Notes: a model not told the origin generated them from the letters alone. A stretch of DNA of 64,000 nucleotides from JAVKFY01 sp040223615 (GCA_040223615.1 JAVKFY010000008.1:103405-167404), one strand, 5' to 3'; counted from the first letter of the stretch, positions 16,090-25,154 are shown. Numbers and translations: made by a program.

Positions 16090-17349
16090 ATGCGCTTGCT
16101 GCTCGCCGGGGCTCTGTTGTGGGCGCTGCCGGCGGCGGCGCAGATCGCCGACGACCCGATCCTGCCGCTCGGCGCGGCACAGTGGCTGGCACAGGAGGCC
16201 AGCGACGGCGACGGCCTGTTCGACCGGCCGCGGCAGGTGCTCGACATCGAGACCAGGGGCGGGCGCGCCAGCTTCTACGCGCGGCTCGGCGAACTGGCGT
16301 TCCGCTCGCCGCTGACACTGGGCGGGCTGGCGCAGCGCAGCGGCTTGAGTTGCGACACCTGCCATAGCGGCGGCCATGCCAATGCCGGCTTCGAGGTGCC
16401 GCTGATCTCCGACAAGCCCGGCAATGTCGACGTCACCACGGTGGTGTTCAGCCACCTGGGCGAGGATGGGCTCGACAACCCGGTGAACATCCCGACCTTG
16501 CGCGGTGTGGCGCAAACCGCGCCCTACGGCCGCGACGGACGCGCGGCCTCGCTGCGCGATTTCGTGCGCGACGTGATCGTGACCGAGTTCGAGGGCGACG
16601 AGCCGGCGCCGTGGCTGCTCGACGGCCTGCTGGGCTATTTGCGCCAGCTCCGCTCGCCGCCATTGCCGGCGTTGGACGAGGCCGCGGCGCGCGGCGCGGC
16701 GCTGTTCGCGCGGCCGGGGCAGGCAGGTCCGGCCTGTGCCGCCTGCCACATCCCGTCGGCCGGTTTCGTCGACCGGCTGGCGCACGACGTCGGCACCGGC
16801 GGGGCGTACGACACGCCGAGCCTGCGCGAGACCGCCGACACCGCGCCCTACGGCCATGACGGCCGCATCGACGACCTGGACGCGGCGATCGATCACTTCG
16901 ACAGCCTGCACGGCCATAGCTTCACGCCGGCGGAGCGCGCGGACCTGCGCGCTTATCTCGACGCCATCGGGCAGGGCTGGGGCCGCGAGCCGGTGACCTT
17001 CGCCGACGACTGGCGCCGGCTGGGCGGCTTTCTGGCCATGCTGCGGCCCGGTGCGGAATCCGCATCGCCGGGAACTTTATTGTTTGTTGTCAAGGCACTG
17101 CGTCGCGAACTTGAGTTCGTGAATCAGCGTTTTGCGGGGTTGCCGAGCGAACAGGCGGCGCTGATCGGCCTCGCCGGCCAGCTCAAGGCGCTCACCGCCG
17201 CCATGGTCGGCGACGACGAGCCGGCCTTCATGGCCCAGCTCGATACGCTGGAGCGGGATTTCGAGGCCGTGGGCGCGCGCCTCGCGGCGATCGCCGACCG
17301 CTCGCTATACGACCCCGACCGCCTACGCGCGGCCCTCGGAAATCGTTAG
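16090..17349 (+). CDS. Di-haem cytochrome c peroxidase / MauG-like protein
   Basis: A 419-residue exported protein with a signal peptide (MRLLLAGALLWALPAAAQ). Two c-type haem sites are visible: CDTCH at 88-92 and CAACH at 216-220. Each haem domain also carries a PSLR-like and APYGxDGR segment (TLRGVAQTAPYGRDGR, SLRETADTAPYGHDGR), whereas usually only the second domain has it. The family reduces peroxides with electrons from small cytochromes, or oxidises protein side chains (MauG). A C-terminal ~120-residue helical extension follows the haem domains. Located 2 nt after the deacetylase gene, so probably co-transcribed; its stop overlaps that of ppiD in a shared TTAG. Confidence 0.87.
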   Translation: MRLLLAGALLWALPAAAQIADDPILPLGAAQWLAQEASDGDGLFDRPRQVLDIETRGGRASFYARLGELAFRSPLTLGGLAQRSGLSCDTCHSGGHANAGFEVPLISDKPGNVDVTTVVFSHLGEDGLDNPVNIPTLRGVAQTAPYGRDGRAASLRDFVRDVIVTEFEGDEPAPWLLDGLLGYLRQLRSPPLPALDEAAARGAALFARPGQAGPACAACHIPSAGFVDRLAHDVGTGGAYDTPSLRETADTAPYGHDGRIDDLDAAIDHFDSLHGHSFTPAERADLRAYLDAIGQGWGREPVTFADDWRRLGGFLAMLRPGAESASPGTLLFVVKALRRELEFVNQRFAGLPSEQAALIGLAGQLKALTAAMVGDDEPAFMAQLDTLERDFEAVGARLAAIADRSLYDPDRLRAALGNR

Positions 17350-19262
17350 TACTGGCCGGTCGGTTGCTCGAACAGGCTGTTCAGCGCGGCCTGGTTGACC
17401 GTGACTTCGTAGGTATTGGCCAGCTTGGTCTGGAACTGGTTGCGGATGTCGTCGGCGATCGACTGGCCGACGAGCTGGGCAATGCGCGCCATGTCCTCGC
17501 CGGCGCTGGTCAGGCTGGCATCCCGGACCGACTCCAGCTTAGCGATGACCCGGCCGGTTCCGGCGGCGTTCGCGCCGACGATCACGGCGCCCGGCGTGGC
17601 AGCGAACAGCGCCTTGATGGCGTCCTCGCCAAAGCCGGCCTCGGCGGCGAAATCGGTGCGCAGCAGCGGCTCGGTGGTGGTCAGCGTGCCGCCGACATCC
17701 TCCTTCAACGCCTCGAGGCCGGTGCCGCCGCGCGCCTTCTCGGCCAGCTCGGCGATCTTCGCCTCGGCCGCCTGGGCGCGCTGGTCGTTGGTCCAGTCGG
17801 CGACGACGGTCTCGCGGACCTCGTCGAGCGGACGGATCGCCGGCTCGGTGATGCCGTCGACGCGAACCAGGAAGTAGTCGTTCTCGTCCGATTCCAGCAA
17901 CCTGGGTTCGTCGCCGGGTTGCTCCTCGAACGCCGCCGCCAGGAACCGCTGGCCGGAGGGCAGGTCGGGCACCGCGTTGCCGGCGCGGTCGGCGCCGCGC
18001 TGGTCGATCGACGGCACCCGGGTCAGCGTGAGGTTGAATTCCGCGACGACCTCCTCGACCGACGCGCCGCCGGCGAAGGCGTCCTCGATACGGTTGGCGA
18101 AGCCGTACATCAGCTCCGCGGCCTTCTCCAGGCCGAGCTGGCGCGAGACGTCCTCGCGGACCTCCTCGAAGCTCCTGGTGCTGGCCTGCGCGACCACGTC
18201 GGCGACGCGGAACAGGTGCCAGCCGAGGTCGCTTTCGACCGGCGCCGAGACTCCGCCTTCATCCAGCGCAAAGATCGCGTCCACCGCCGCCTGCGGCAGG
18301 GGCAGGCTGGTCGGCGTCACCACGCCCAGCTTGGTGGCCTCCGCGTCGGTGCCGGTGAATTGCTGGGCGGCGGCGTAGAAATCGGTGCCGCCGGCAATGG
18401 CTTCGGCGACTTCCTTGGCCGCGGCCTCGCTGTCGAGCAGGATCTGCTCGACCTCGCGGCGCGCCTCGATCGAATACTGGCCGATGGAATCCTCGTAGGC
18501 GGCGCGCAGTTCGTCCTCGCTGACGGCAACCTCATCGAGCAGGTCGGCCGGCTTCAGCGTGAAGTAGCTGACCGCGCGGTACTCCGGGGCCGTGTAGCGG
18601 GCGGCATGGTTCTGGTGGTAGGCCTTCAGCGTCTCCTCGTCGGGCGGCGCGACCTCGGCCAGCGCGGTGTCCGGCAGGGCCAGCACGGTGGCGACGCGGC
18701 GCTCCTGCTGGAAGCGATAGAACGCCTCGGTCAGCGCCTTGGGCGGGTGCACGCCGACGGTCAGGCCGTTCAGCAGTTGCGCGCGGGTCATGTCGCGCCG
18801 GGTCGCGTCCAGGTAGGCAGCCTCGGTGAAGCCGTTCTCGCGCATCAGGTTCTCGAAGCGGAAGCGGTCGAAGCGGCCGAACTCGTCCTTGAAGCCGGGA
18901 TTGTTGAGCACCTCGGCCGACAAGGCATCGTCCGGGATCGTCATGTCGAGCTCGCGCGTCGCCTCGTCGAACAGGCCGCGGGCGATGAGCTGGCGCACGG
19001 TGGTCTGTAGCAGGCCCATCTCGCGCGCCTGCTGGGTATCGAACTCGGGGCCGAACTGAAGCTGCAGTCGGCGCAGGTCGCGGTTGAAGGCGGCGGCGAC
19101 CTCGTTGCCGCCGAAATCGCGCTCGCCGACGCTGATCACGCCGGTGGTCGACTGGGCACGGAAGATGTCGCCGATGCCCCAGACGGCGAAGCTCGCCACC
19201 AGGACCATCAGGAAGATACGCACCACCCAGGTGCCGGCGCTCGTGCGCAGCGCGTTCAGCAT
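17346..19262 (-). CDS. ppiD: PpiD-like peptidyl-prolyl isomerase (SurA/PpiD family)
   Basis: A 638-residue periplasmic folding factor anchored by one N-terminal helix (TWVVRIFLMVLVASFAVWGIGDIF). The N-terminal SurA_N-like chaperone helices follow, then a parvulin-type domain around residues 230-370 (TPTSLPLPQAAVDAIFALDEGGVSAPVESDLGWHLFRVADV) and a second, degenerate C-terminal region. The parvulin core is divergent, so prolyl isomerase activity is uncertain, as in other PpiD proteins. ATG 19262 is supported by GGAG 6 nt upstream. It is divergent from tpiA, the usual alphaproteobacterial arrangement. Confidence 0.9.
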   Translation of the reverse strand: MLNALRTSAGTWVVRIFLMVLVASFAVWGIGDIFRAQSTTGVISVGERDFGGNEVAAAFNRDLRRLQLQFGPEFDTQQAREMGLLQTTVRQLIARGLFDEATRELDMTIPDDALSAEVLNNPGFKDEFGRFDRFRFENLMRENGFTEAAYLDATRRDMTRAQLLNGLTVGVHPPKALTEAFYRFQQERRVATVLALPDTALAEVAPPDEETLKAYHQNHAARYTAPEYRAVSYFTLKPADLLDEVAVSEDELRAAYEDSIGQYSIEARREVEQILLDSEAAAKEVAEAIAGGTDFYAAAQQFTGTDAEATKLGVVTPTSLPLPQAAVDAIFALDEGGVSAPVESDLGWHLFRVADVVAQASTRSFEEVREDVSRQLGLEKAAELMYGFANRIEDAFAGGASVEEVVAEFNLTLTRVPSIDQRGADRAGNAVPDLPSGQRFLAAAFEEQPGDEPRLLESDENDYFLVRVDGITEPAIRPLDEVRETVVADWTNDQRAQAAEAKIAELAEKARGGTGLEALKEDVGGTLTTTEPLLRTDFAAEAGFGEDAIKALFAATPGAVIVGANAAGTGRVIAKLESVRDASLTSAGEDMARIAQLVGQSIADDIRNQFQTKLANTYEVTVNQAALNSLFEQPTGQY

Positions 19263-19388
19263 GTCCGGCTCCATCGCAGTCGTTGACGGGCGCGCACTAT
19301 ATGGGCGCGCCGGAGCCCGCCGCAAGGCGGCATCTGGCCCCGGTTCCGGCGATCTGCTACATCGGCGCGGTCCGACCGGGAGGTGCCA

Positions 19389-20150
19389 TTGGCCAATACC
19401 ATCACGCCGCTGATCGCCGGCAACTGGAAGATGAACGGCTTGATCAAGCCTGGGCTGGCGCAGATCGACGCGCTGACCAAGCTGACCGCGCGCAAGCGCG
19501 GCCTGAAGGCCGACATCCTGCTGTGCCTGCCGTTCACGATGTTGCCAGCGGCCTGCGCCCAGCTCAGACGCAACCGCGTCGCGGTCGGCGGCCAGGACTG
19601 CCATGCGGCGCCGTCGGGCGCGCATACCGGCGATATCAGCGCGGAGATGCTGGCCGACGTCGGCTGCAAGTACGTGATCTGCGGCCACTCCGAACGCCGC
19701 GCCGACCACCACGAGACCGACAAGGCGGTACGCCGCAAGGCCGAGGCGGCGCATCGCGCCGGACTGACCGCGATCATCTGCGTCGGCGAGACCCTGGAAC
19801 AGCGCGAGGCCGGCGAGGCGGAGCGCGTGGTCGGCGCCCAGCTCACCGGCTCGCTGCCACGCTCGTCGTCATCGACCGACACGGTGGTTGCCTACGAGCC
19901 GGTGTGGGCAATCGGCACCGGGATGACGCCGACCGCCGACGACGTTGCGGCGATGCACGACTACATCCGTGCCCGCCTGCGCCGCCGGCTGCATCAGGAG
20001 GGTGCCAAGGTCCGCATCCTCTACGGCGGCTCGGTGAAACCGGACAACGCGGCGGAACTGCTCAGCGTGGCGAACGTCAACGGAGCCCTGGTCGGCGGCG
20101 CCTCGCTCAAAGCCACCGACTTCTTCGGCATCATCGAGGCCGCTAGCTAG
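19389..20150 (+). CDS. tpiA: Triosephosphate isomerase
   Basis: A 253-residue glycolytic TIM barrel interconverting DHAP and glyceraldehyde 3-phosphate. Present: the phosphate/substrate lysine in AGNWKMNG, catalytic His in ICGHSERR, catalytic Glu in AYEPVWAIGTG, and the phosphate loop LYGGSVKPDNA. GGGAGG ends 5 nt before TTG 19389, which makes this rare TTG the likely start over the GTG at 19383, which overlaps the ribosome site. Divergent from ppiD. Confidence 0.95.
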   Translation: MANTITPLIAGNWKMNGLIKPGLAQIDALTKLTARKRGLKADILLCLPFTMLPAACAQLRRNRVAVGGQDCHAAPSGAHTGDISAEMLADVGCKYVICGHSERRADHHETDKAVRRKAEAAHRAGLTAIICVGETLEQREAGEAERVVGAQLTGSLPRSSSSTDTVVAYEPVWAIGTGMTPTADDVAAMHDYIRARLRRRLHQEGAKVRILYGGSVKPDNAAELLSVANVNGALVGGASLKATDFFGIIEAAS

Positions 20151-20151
20151 A

Positions 20152-20169
20152 CCAGGGCCCTAGCCCTGG
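20152..20169. other. Perfect hairpin after tpiA
   Basis: CCAGGGC-CCTA-GCCCTGG forms a 7-bp stem with a 4-nt loop directly after the tpiA stop codon. There is no following U-run, so it does not qualify as an intrinsic terminator; it may protect the 3' end of the tpiA message. Confidence 0.35.
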
Positions 20170-20226
20170 CCGGCGGCTTGGTGTATAGCGCCGGCAATTC
20201 CTGAAACGGATCAGCAAAGCTCACGC

Positions 20227-20562
20227 ATGCACGAAGTCCTCCTGGTGATCCACCTGCTGCTGGCGGTGTCGATCGTGATCCTGGTGCTCCTGCAGCGCTC
20301 CGAAGGCGGGGCGCTCGGCATCGGCGGGTCCGGCGGCGCCGGTGGCGGGCTGATGACCGGCCGCTCGGCGGCCAACCTGCTGACGCGGACCACGGCGATC
20401 CTGGCCGCGTGCTTCATGCTGACGAGCATCGGGCTGACCATCCTGGCTAACCGGTCCAGCGATCGCGGCTCGATCCTCGACCAGCCGTTACCCGCGAACA
20501 GCTCAGCGCCGGCGAATCAGCTCCCGGCGCCGCGCGGTCCGCAGGTTCCGACCTCCGACTAG
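20227..20562 (+). CDS. secG: Preprotein translocase subunit SecG
   Basis: A 111-residue SecG: a first membrane helix (VLLVIHLLLAVSIVILVLL), the conserved QRSEGGALGIGGSGG loop, and a second helix (TAILAACFMLTSIGLTILA), then a Pro-rich tail. SecG helps SecA-driven export through SecYEG. Located between tpiA and pyrG in the standard alphaproteobacterial order. The sequence TATAGCGCCGGCA at 20184-20196 upstream recurs upstream of eno. Confidence 0.95.
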   Translation: MHEVLLVIHLLLAVSIVILVLLQRSEGGALGIGGSGGAGGGLMTGRSAANLLTRTTAILAACFMLTSIGLTILANRSSDRGSILDQPLPANSSAPANQLPAPRGPQVPTSD

Positions 20563-20653
20563 CCGCCGATGAACCGGCGGATTCCCGGCGCGCGCGATGG
20601 CGGGCGACGATCCCGCTTTGGCCAGCGCCAGAGCATCGATACGATGTAGGTCC

Positions 20654-22282
20654 ATGACGCGGTTCATCTTCATCACCGGCGGCGTGGTTTCCTCCCTTGG
20701 GAAAGGACTGGCTTCGGCGGCGCTGGGCGCGCTGTTGCAGGCACGCGGCTATTCGGTCCGCCTGCGCAAGCTGGACCCCTATCTCAACGTCGACCCGGGG
20801 ACCATGAGTCCGTACCAGCACGGCGAGGTCTACGTCACCGACGACGGCGCGGAGACCGACCTCGATCTGGGCCACTACGAGCGCTTCACCGGGGTCGCGG
20901 CGAAGAAGTCCGACAACATCACCTCGGGCCGGCTGTACCAGGAAATCCTGCAACGCGAGCGCCACGGCGACTATCTCGGCGCCACCGTGCAGGTGATCCC
21001 GCACGTCACCGATGCGATCAAGCGCTTCGTGCTCAATGACACAGAGGGCACCGACTTCGTGCTGTGCGAGATCGGCGGCACCGTCGGCGACATCGAGGGC
21101 CTGCCGTTCCTGGAAGCGATCCGCCAGCTCGGCAACGAGATGCCGGACCGCACCATGTTCATCCACGTCACGCTGGTGCCCTACATCGCGGCGGCCGGCG
21201 AACTGAAGACCAAGCCGACGCAGCACTCGGTGAAGGAACTGCGCTCAATCGGCGTGCAGCCCGACATCCTGCTGTGCCGCGCCGACCGCGAGATCCCGGC
21301 CGACCAGCGCCGCAAGCTGGCGCTGTTCTGCAACGTGCGGCCGACCGGGGTGATCCAGGCGCTGGATGCCAGCTCGATCTACGAGGTGCCGCTGGCCTAC
21401 CACGCGGAGGGGCTGGACGAGCAGGTGTTGCGCAATTTCGGGCTCGACGACGCGCCGGAGCCTGACCTGACCCGCTGGCGCAATATCGTCCACCGCATCA
21501 CCCAGCCGGAGGCCGGCGCGGTCAAGGTCGCCGTGGTCGGCAAGTACACCAACCTGCGCGACAGCTACAAATCGCTGGAGGAGGCGCTGGCGCACGGCGG
21601 CATCGCCAACAACGTGCGCGTCGACCTGGAATGGATCGACTCGGAGATCTTCGAGACCGAGGACGCGGTCCACTACCTGGAGGACGTGCACGGCATCCTG
21701 GTGCCGGGCGGCTTCGGCGAGCGCGGCTCGGAGGGCAAGATCAACGCCGCCGGCTTCGCCCGCACGCGCGAGGTGCCGTATTTCGGTATCTGTTTCGGCA
21801 TGCAGATGGCGGTGATCGAGGCGGCGCGCAGCCTGGCAGACATCCCCGGCGCGAACTCCACCGAGTTCGGGCCGTGCGACGATCCCGTGGTCGGGCTGCT
21901 GACCGAGTGGACGCGCGGCAACTCCATCGAGCTGCGCAACGCCGACGACGACCTGGGCGGCACCATGCGGGTCGGCGCCTACGACGCCAAGCTCGACGCT
22001 GCCAGCAAGATCAGCGCGATCTACGGCGCCACCGAGATCAGCGAGCGCCACCGGCACCGCTACGAGGTCAATATCAACTACCAGGCCAAGCTGGAGGCGA
22101 CGGGGCTGCGCTTCTCCGGCATGTCGCCGGACGGCGAGCTGCCGGAGACCGTCGAGCTGCCGGACCACCCCTGGTATATCGGCGTCCAGTTCCACCCGGA
22201 GTTGAAGTCGCGCCCGTTCGACCCGCACCCGTTGTTCGCCAGCTTCATCGAGGCGGTGGTGGAGCGCTCCAGGCTGGTCTGA
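20654..22282 (+). CDS. pyrG: CTP synthase
   Basis: A 542-residue CTP synthase making CTP from UTP, ATP and glutamine. The N-terminal amidoligase starts MTRFIFITGGVVSSLGKGL and includes RLRKLDPYLNVDPGTMSPYQHGEV; the C-terminal class I glutamine amidotransferase domain carries the nucleophile Cys in YFGICFGMQ and the His/Glu pair in VQFHPELKSRP. ATG 20654 is the canonical start; the open frame 57 nt further upstream has no family character. Single gene between secG and kdsA. Confidence 0.97.
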   Translation: MTRFIFITGGVVSSLGKGLASAALGALLQARGYSVRLRKLDPYLNVDPGTMSPYQHGEVYVTDDGAETDLDLGHYERFTGVAAKKSDNITSGRLYQEILQRERHGDYLGATVQVIPHVTDAIKRFVLNDTEGTDFVLCEIGGTVGDIEGLPFLEAIRQLGNEMPDRTMFIHVTLVPYIAAAGELKTKPTQHSVKELRSIGVQPDILLCRADREIPADQRRKLALFCNVRPTGVIQALDASSIYEVPLAYHAEGLDEQVLRNFGLDDAPEPDLTRWRNIVHRITQPEAGAVKVAVVGKYTNLRDSYKSLEEALAHGGIANNVRVDLEWIDSEIFETEDAVHYLEDVHGILVPGGFGERGSEGKINAAGFARTREVPYFGICFGMQMAVIEAARSLADIPGANSTEFGPCDDPVVGLLTEWTRGNSIELRNADDDLGGTMRVGAYDAKLDAASKISAIYGATEISERHRHRYEVNINYQAKLEATGLRFSGMSPDGELPETVELPDHPWYIGVQFHPELKSRPFDPHPLFASFIEAVVERSRLV

Positions 22283-22290
22283 TGCATCTC

Positions 22291-22374
22291 GTCACCCCAG
22301 GCGAAGACCCGGGGCCCCTTGGTGTGCAGGAGACTGCCGGCGGCATGGACCGCGGCTCAAGGCCGGGCTGACGA
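22291..22374. repeat. Intergenic palindromic repeat, copy A (pyrG-kdsA)
   Basis: GTCACCCCAGGCGAAGACC...GGGGCC on the left and GGCTCAAGGCCGGGCTGACGAG on the right make an imperfect inverted pair. The element resembles two further copies at 25070-25154 and 31551-31641, all built on a GTCAnnCCCGG...CCGGGnnTGAC theme. Such elements are common between genes in Rhodospirillales and Rhizobiales. Confidence 0.55.
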
Positions 22375-22416
22375 GTTTGTTTTGACGGCTCGCGCCAAAA
22401 ATAGGATGACGGCGCC

Positions 22417-23253
22417 ATGACCACAGCCCAGAAAACCGTCCGCGTCCGTGACATCGAGATCGCCAACGACAGGCCGCTGGCGATCATCGCCGGCCCGTGC
22501 GCGATGGAGACGCGCGAGCACGCGCTGATGGTCGCGCAGACCCTGGCCGAAGCCTGCGACAAGCTCGGCATCGGCTTCATCTACAAGACCAGTTTCGACA
22601 AGGCGAACCGGACCTCGTCGAAGAGCGTGCGCGGCGCCGGGCTGGAGGCGGCGCTGCCGGTGTTCCAGGCGGTGCGCGAGCGGGTCGGCTGTCCGGTGCT
22701 GACCGACGTGCATACCGAGGCGCAGTGCGCCACCGCGGCGCAGGCGGTCGACGTGTTGCAGATCCCGGCCTTCCTGTGCCGGCAGACGGATCTGCTGGTC
22801 GCGGCGGCGGAGACCGGCAAGCCGGTGAACGTGAAGAAGGGCCAGTTCCTGGCGCCGTGGGACATGAAGAATGTCGCCGCCAAGCTGGTCGAGGCCGGCA
22901 ACGACCAGGTGCTGCTGACCGAGCGCGGCGCGTCGTTCGGCTACAACACGCTGGTCAACGACATGCGCGCGCTGCCGATCATGGCCGAGACCGGCTTTCC
23001 GGTGGTGTTCGACGCCACCCACTCGGTGAAGCAGCCGGGCGGGCAGGGCACCACCTCGGGCGGCGACCGGCGCTACGTGCCGCCGCTGGCCCGCGCGGCG
23101 GTCGCGGTCGGCGTCGCGGCGGTGTTCATGGAGACCCACCAGGACCCGGACAACGCGCCCTCGGACGGCCCCAACATGGTGAAGCTGGACGAGATGCCGG
23201 CGCTGCTGAAATCACTGGTCGCGTTCGACCGGCTGGCCAAGCAGAGCTCTTGA
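22417..23253 (+). CDS. kdsA: 3-deoxy-8-phosphooctulonate synthase
   Basis: A 278-residue KDO-8-phosphate synthase condensing PEP with arabinose 5-phosphate for lipopolysaccharide core synthesis. Features: AIIAGPCAMETREHAL, the FIYKTSFDKANRTSSKSVRGAGL substrate loop, LTDVHTEAQC, the LQIPAFLCRQTDLL strand, VNVKKGQFLAPWDMKN and VFDATHSVKQPGG. Its presence shows a Gram-negative outer membrane with LPS. The next gene overlaps its stop by 4 nt. Confidence 0.97.
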   Translation: MTTAQKTVRVRDIEIANDRPLAIIAGPCAMETREHALMVAQTLAEACDKLGIGFIYKTSFDKANRTSSKSVRGAGLEAALPVFQAVRERVGCPVLTDVHTEAQCATAAQAVDVLQIPAFLCRQTDLLVAAAETGKPVNVKKGQFLAPWDMKNVAAKLVEAGNDQVLLTERGASFGYNTLVNDMRALPIMAETGFPVVFDATHSVKQPGGQGTTSGGDRRYVPPLARAAVAVGVAAVFMETHQDPDNAPSDGPNMVKLDEMPALLKSLVAFDRLAKQSS

Positions 23254-23741
23254 GTGACGCCGACAGTCTGAACGAGCTGCTGGCGGCGCATTTCCGCCGC
23301 TTCCAGGCCAGCCACCAGCGCGCGCGCGGCCAGGCCGGGCCGTCGCTGTTCGGGTCCGACCGCGCCGTCGATCACTGGACCTTCGACTACGCCAAGCGCG
23401 CCATCGACGAGGCGATCGCCGACGCCGTCGCCTATGCGCTGGCCAACGACGTCGGCGACCCGTCGCCGGCGCTGCGCCATTTCGTCGACGACATTCAAGC
23501 GGCGCTGAAGGCCGATGCCGACGCGCCGCCGGCCAACGAGTTCGGCCTGCGGCCATCGCCGGCCGCGCTGGAGGATGTCCGCCGGCATGGCGCGGAGCGG
23601 CTGTCGATGGCGCAGGCAAGCCTCACCAGCGGCCGCATCGATCCGCGCCTGAAGCCGCCGGCGCGGCGTTTCGGCAACGACAAGCTGGTGCTGTTCGCTG
23701 TCGTCGCGGTCGTGATCCTGGCGGTGCTGGCGACGATTTGA
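23250..23741 (+). CDS. Hypothetical protein with C-terminal membrane helix
   Basis: A 163-residue protein not matched to a family I know. It is mostly helical and charged (FQASHQRARGQAGPSLFGSDRAVDHWTFDYAKRAIDEAI near the N-terminus) and ends in one membrane helix (LVLFAVVAVVILAVLATI), so it is a likely tail-anchored inner-membrane protein. The TTG start overlaps the kdsA stop as TTGA, pointing to co-translation with kdsA; the coupling and the run of neighbours make it likely to be a real gene. It lies between kdsA and eno. Confidence 0.7.
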   Translation: MSDADSLNELLAAHFRRFQASHQRARGQAGPSLFGSDRAVDHWTFDYAKRAIDEAIADAVAYALANDVGDPSPALRHFVDDIQAALKADADAPPANEFGLRPSPAALEDVRRHGAERLSMAQASLTSGRIDPRLKPPARRFGNDKLVLFAVVAVVILAVLATI

Positions 23742-23786
23742 TATAGCGCCGGCACGCTTTCCAGCCACCGAGAGAGAACCCCGCCC

Positions 23787-25067
23787 ATGAGCGCCATTGC
23801 CGATATCGTCGCGCGCGAAATCCTCGACAGCCGCGGCAACCCGACCGTCGAAGTCGACGTGCAGCTGGACGACGGCGCCATGGGCCGGGCCGCAGTGCCA
23901 TCGGGCGCGTCGACCGGCGCGCACGAGGCGGTGGAGAAGCGCGACGGCGGCGACCGCTACGGCGGCAAGGGCGTGCTGCAGGCCGTCGAGGCGGTCAACG
24001 GCGAACTGTACGACGCGCTCTCCGGCATGGACGCGACCGACCAAAGCCGCATCGATAGCCTGCTGATCGAGCTGGACGGCACCCCGAACAAGGGCCGGCT
24101 GGGCGCCAACGCGCTGCTCGGCGTGTCGCTGGCGGTGGCGCGGGCGGCGGCCGGCTCGGTCGAACTGCCGCTCTACCGCTATGTCGGCGGCGTGTCGGCT
24201 CGGGTGCTGCCGGTGCCGATGATGAACATCATCAACGGCGGCGCACACGCCGACAATCCGATCGATTTCCAGGAGTTCATGGTGATGCCGGTCGGCGCGC
24301 CGAGCTTCTCGGAAGGCCTGCGCATGGGCGCGGAGGTGTTCCACGCGCTCCGCGCCGGGCTCAAGAAGGCCGGCCACAACACCAATGTCGGCGACGAGGG
24401 CGGTTTCGCGCCAGCGCTGCGCTCGACCACCGAGGCGCTCGATTTCGTTGCCCAGGCGATCGCGGCGGCGGGCCTGAGCCTGGGCGACGACATGGTGATC
24501 GCGCTGGATTCCGCCTCGACCGAGTTCTACCAGGACGGCAAGTACAACCTGGCGGGCGAAGGCCGGGTGGTCGACAGCGCCGGCATGGTGGAGCTCTACG
24601 CCAGGCTCTGCGCCGACTATCCAATCGTCTCCATCGAGGACGGCATGGCCGAGGACGACTGGGACGGCTGGAAGGCGCTGACCGACAAGGTCGGCGACAA
24701 GGTGCAACTGGTCGGCGACGACCTGTTCGTCACCAATCCGGCGCGGCTGGCCGACGGCATCGCCCGCGGCACGGCCAACGCGATCCTGGTGAAGGTCAAC
24801 CAGATCGGCACGCTGACCGAAACCCTGGCCGCCGTCGACATGGCGCACCGGGCAAACTATCGCGCGGTGATGTCGCACCGCTCCGGCGAGACCGAGGACA
24901 CCACCATCGCCGACCTCGCCGTCGCCACCAATTGCGGACAGATCAAGACCGGCTCGCTGTCGCGCTCAGACCGCATGGCCAAGTACAACCAGCTCCTGCG
25001 AATCGAACAGGAGCTGGGCGACCAGGCGACCTACGCCGGCCGCGACGCGCTGCGTTCGCGGGGGTGA
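23787..25067 (+). CDS. eno: Enolase
   Basis: A 426-residue enolase, converting 2-phosphoglycerate to PEP. Conserved stretches: IVAREILDSRGNPTVEVDV, AVPSGASTGAHEA, the flexible loop, MMNIINGGAHADNPIDFQEFMVMP, the metal-binding and catalytic segment SIEDGMAEDDWDGW, VGDDLFVTN, ILVKVNQIGTLTET and MSHRSGETEDTTIADLAV. Length and order are normal. It follows the pyrG-kdsA group, as in many alphaproteobacteria. Confidence 0.98.
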   Translation: MSAIADIVAREILDSRGNPTVEVDVQLDDGAMGRAAVPSGASTGAHEAVEKRDGGDRYGGKGVLQAVEAVNGELYDALSGMDATDQSRIDSLLIELDGTPNKGRLGANALLGVSLAVARAAAGSVELPLYRYVGGVSARVLPVPMMNIINGGAHADNPIDFQEFMVMPVGAPSFSEGLRMGAEVFHALRAGLKKAGHNTNVGDEGGFAPALRSTTEALDFVAQAIAAAGLSLGDDMVIALDSASTEFYQDGKYNLAGEGRVVDSAGMVELYARLCADYPIVSIEDGMAEDDWDGWKALTDKVGDKVQLVGDDLFVTNPARLADGIARGTANAILVKVNQIGTLTETLAAVDMAHRANYRAVMSHRSGETEDTTIADLAVATNCGQIKTGSLSRSDRMAKYNQLLRIEQELGDQATYAGRDALRSRG

Positions 25068-25069
25068 GC

Positions 25070-25154
25070 GGGAGACTGCCGGGTCAAGCCCGGCAATGAC
25101 GAGTTTCTTATGATTATCAATGCGTTCGTCATGCCCGGACTTGATCCGGGCATG
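25070..25154. repeat. Intergenic palindromic repeat, copy B (eno-ftsB)
   Basis: Two short palindromes, TGCCGGGTCAAGCCCGGCA around 25077-25095 and ATGCCCGGACTTGATCCGGGCAT-like at 25130-25153, each with its own GATGAC/GTCAT flank and in inverted orientation to one another. Same family as copies at 22291 and 31551. Could act as a bidirectional transcription stop after eno. Confidence 0.65.

Noticed and set aside
19283..19306. TTGACG and TATATG between ppiD and tpiA as a promoter
   Set aside because: The spacer is only about 9 nt, too short for sigma-70; the GGCGCGC/GCGCGCC dyad around it is noted but has no clear role.
20152..20169. Hairpin after tpiA as an intrinsic terminator
   Set aside because: No U-run follows the stem, so only a structural element is claimed.
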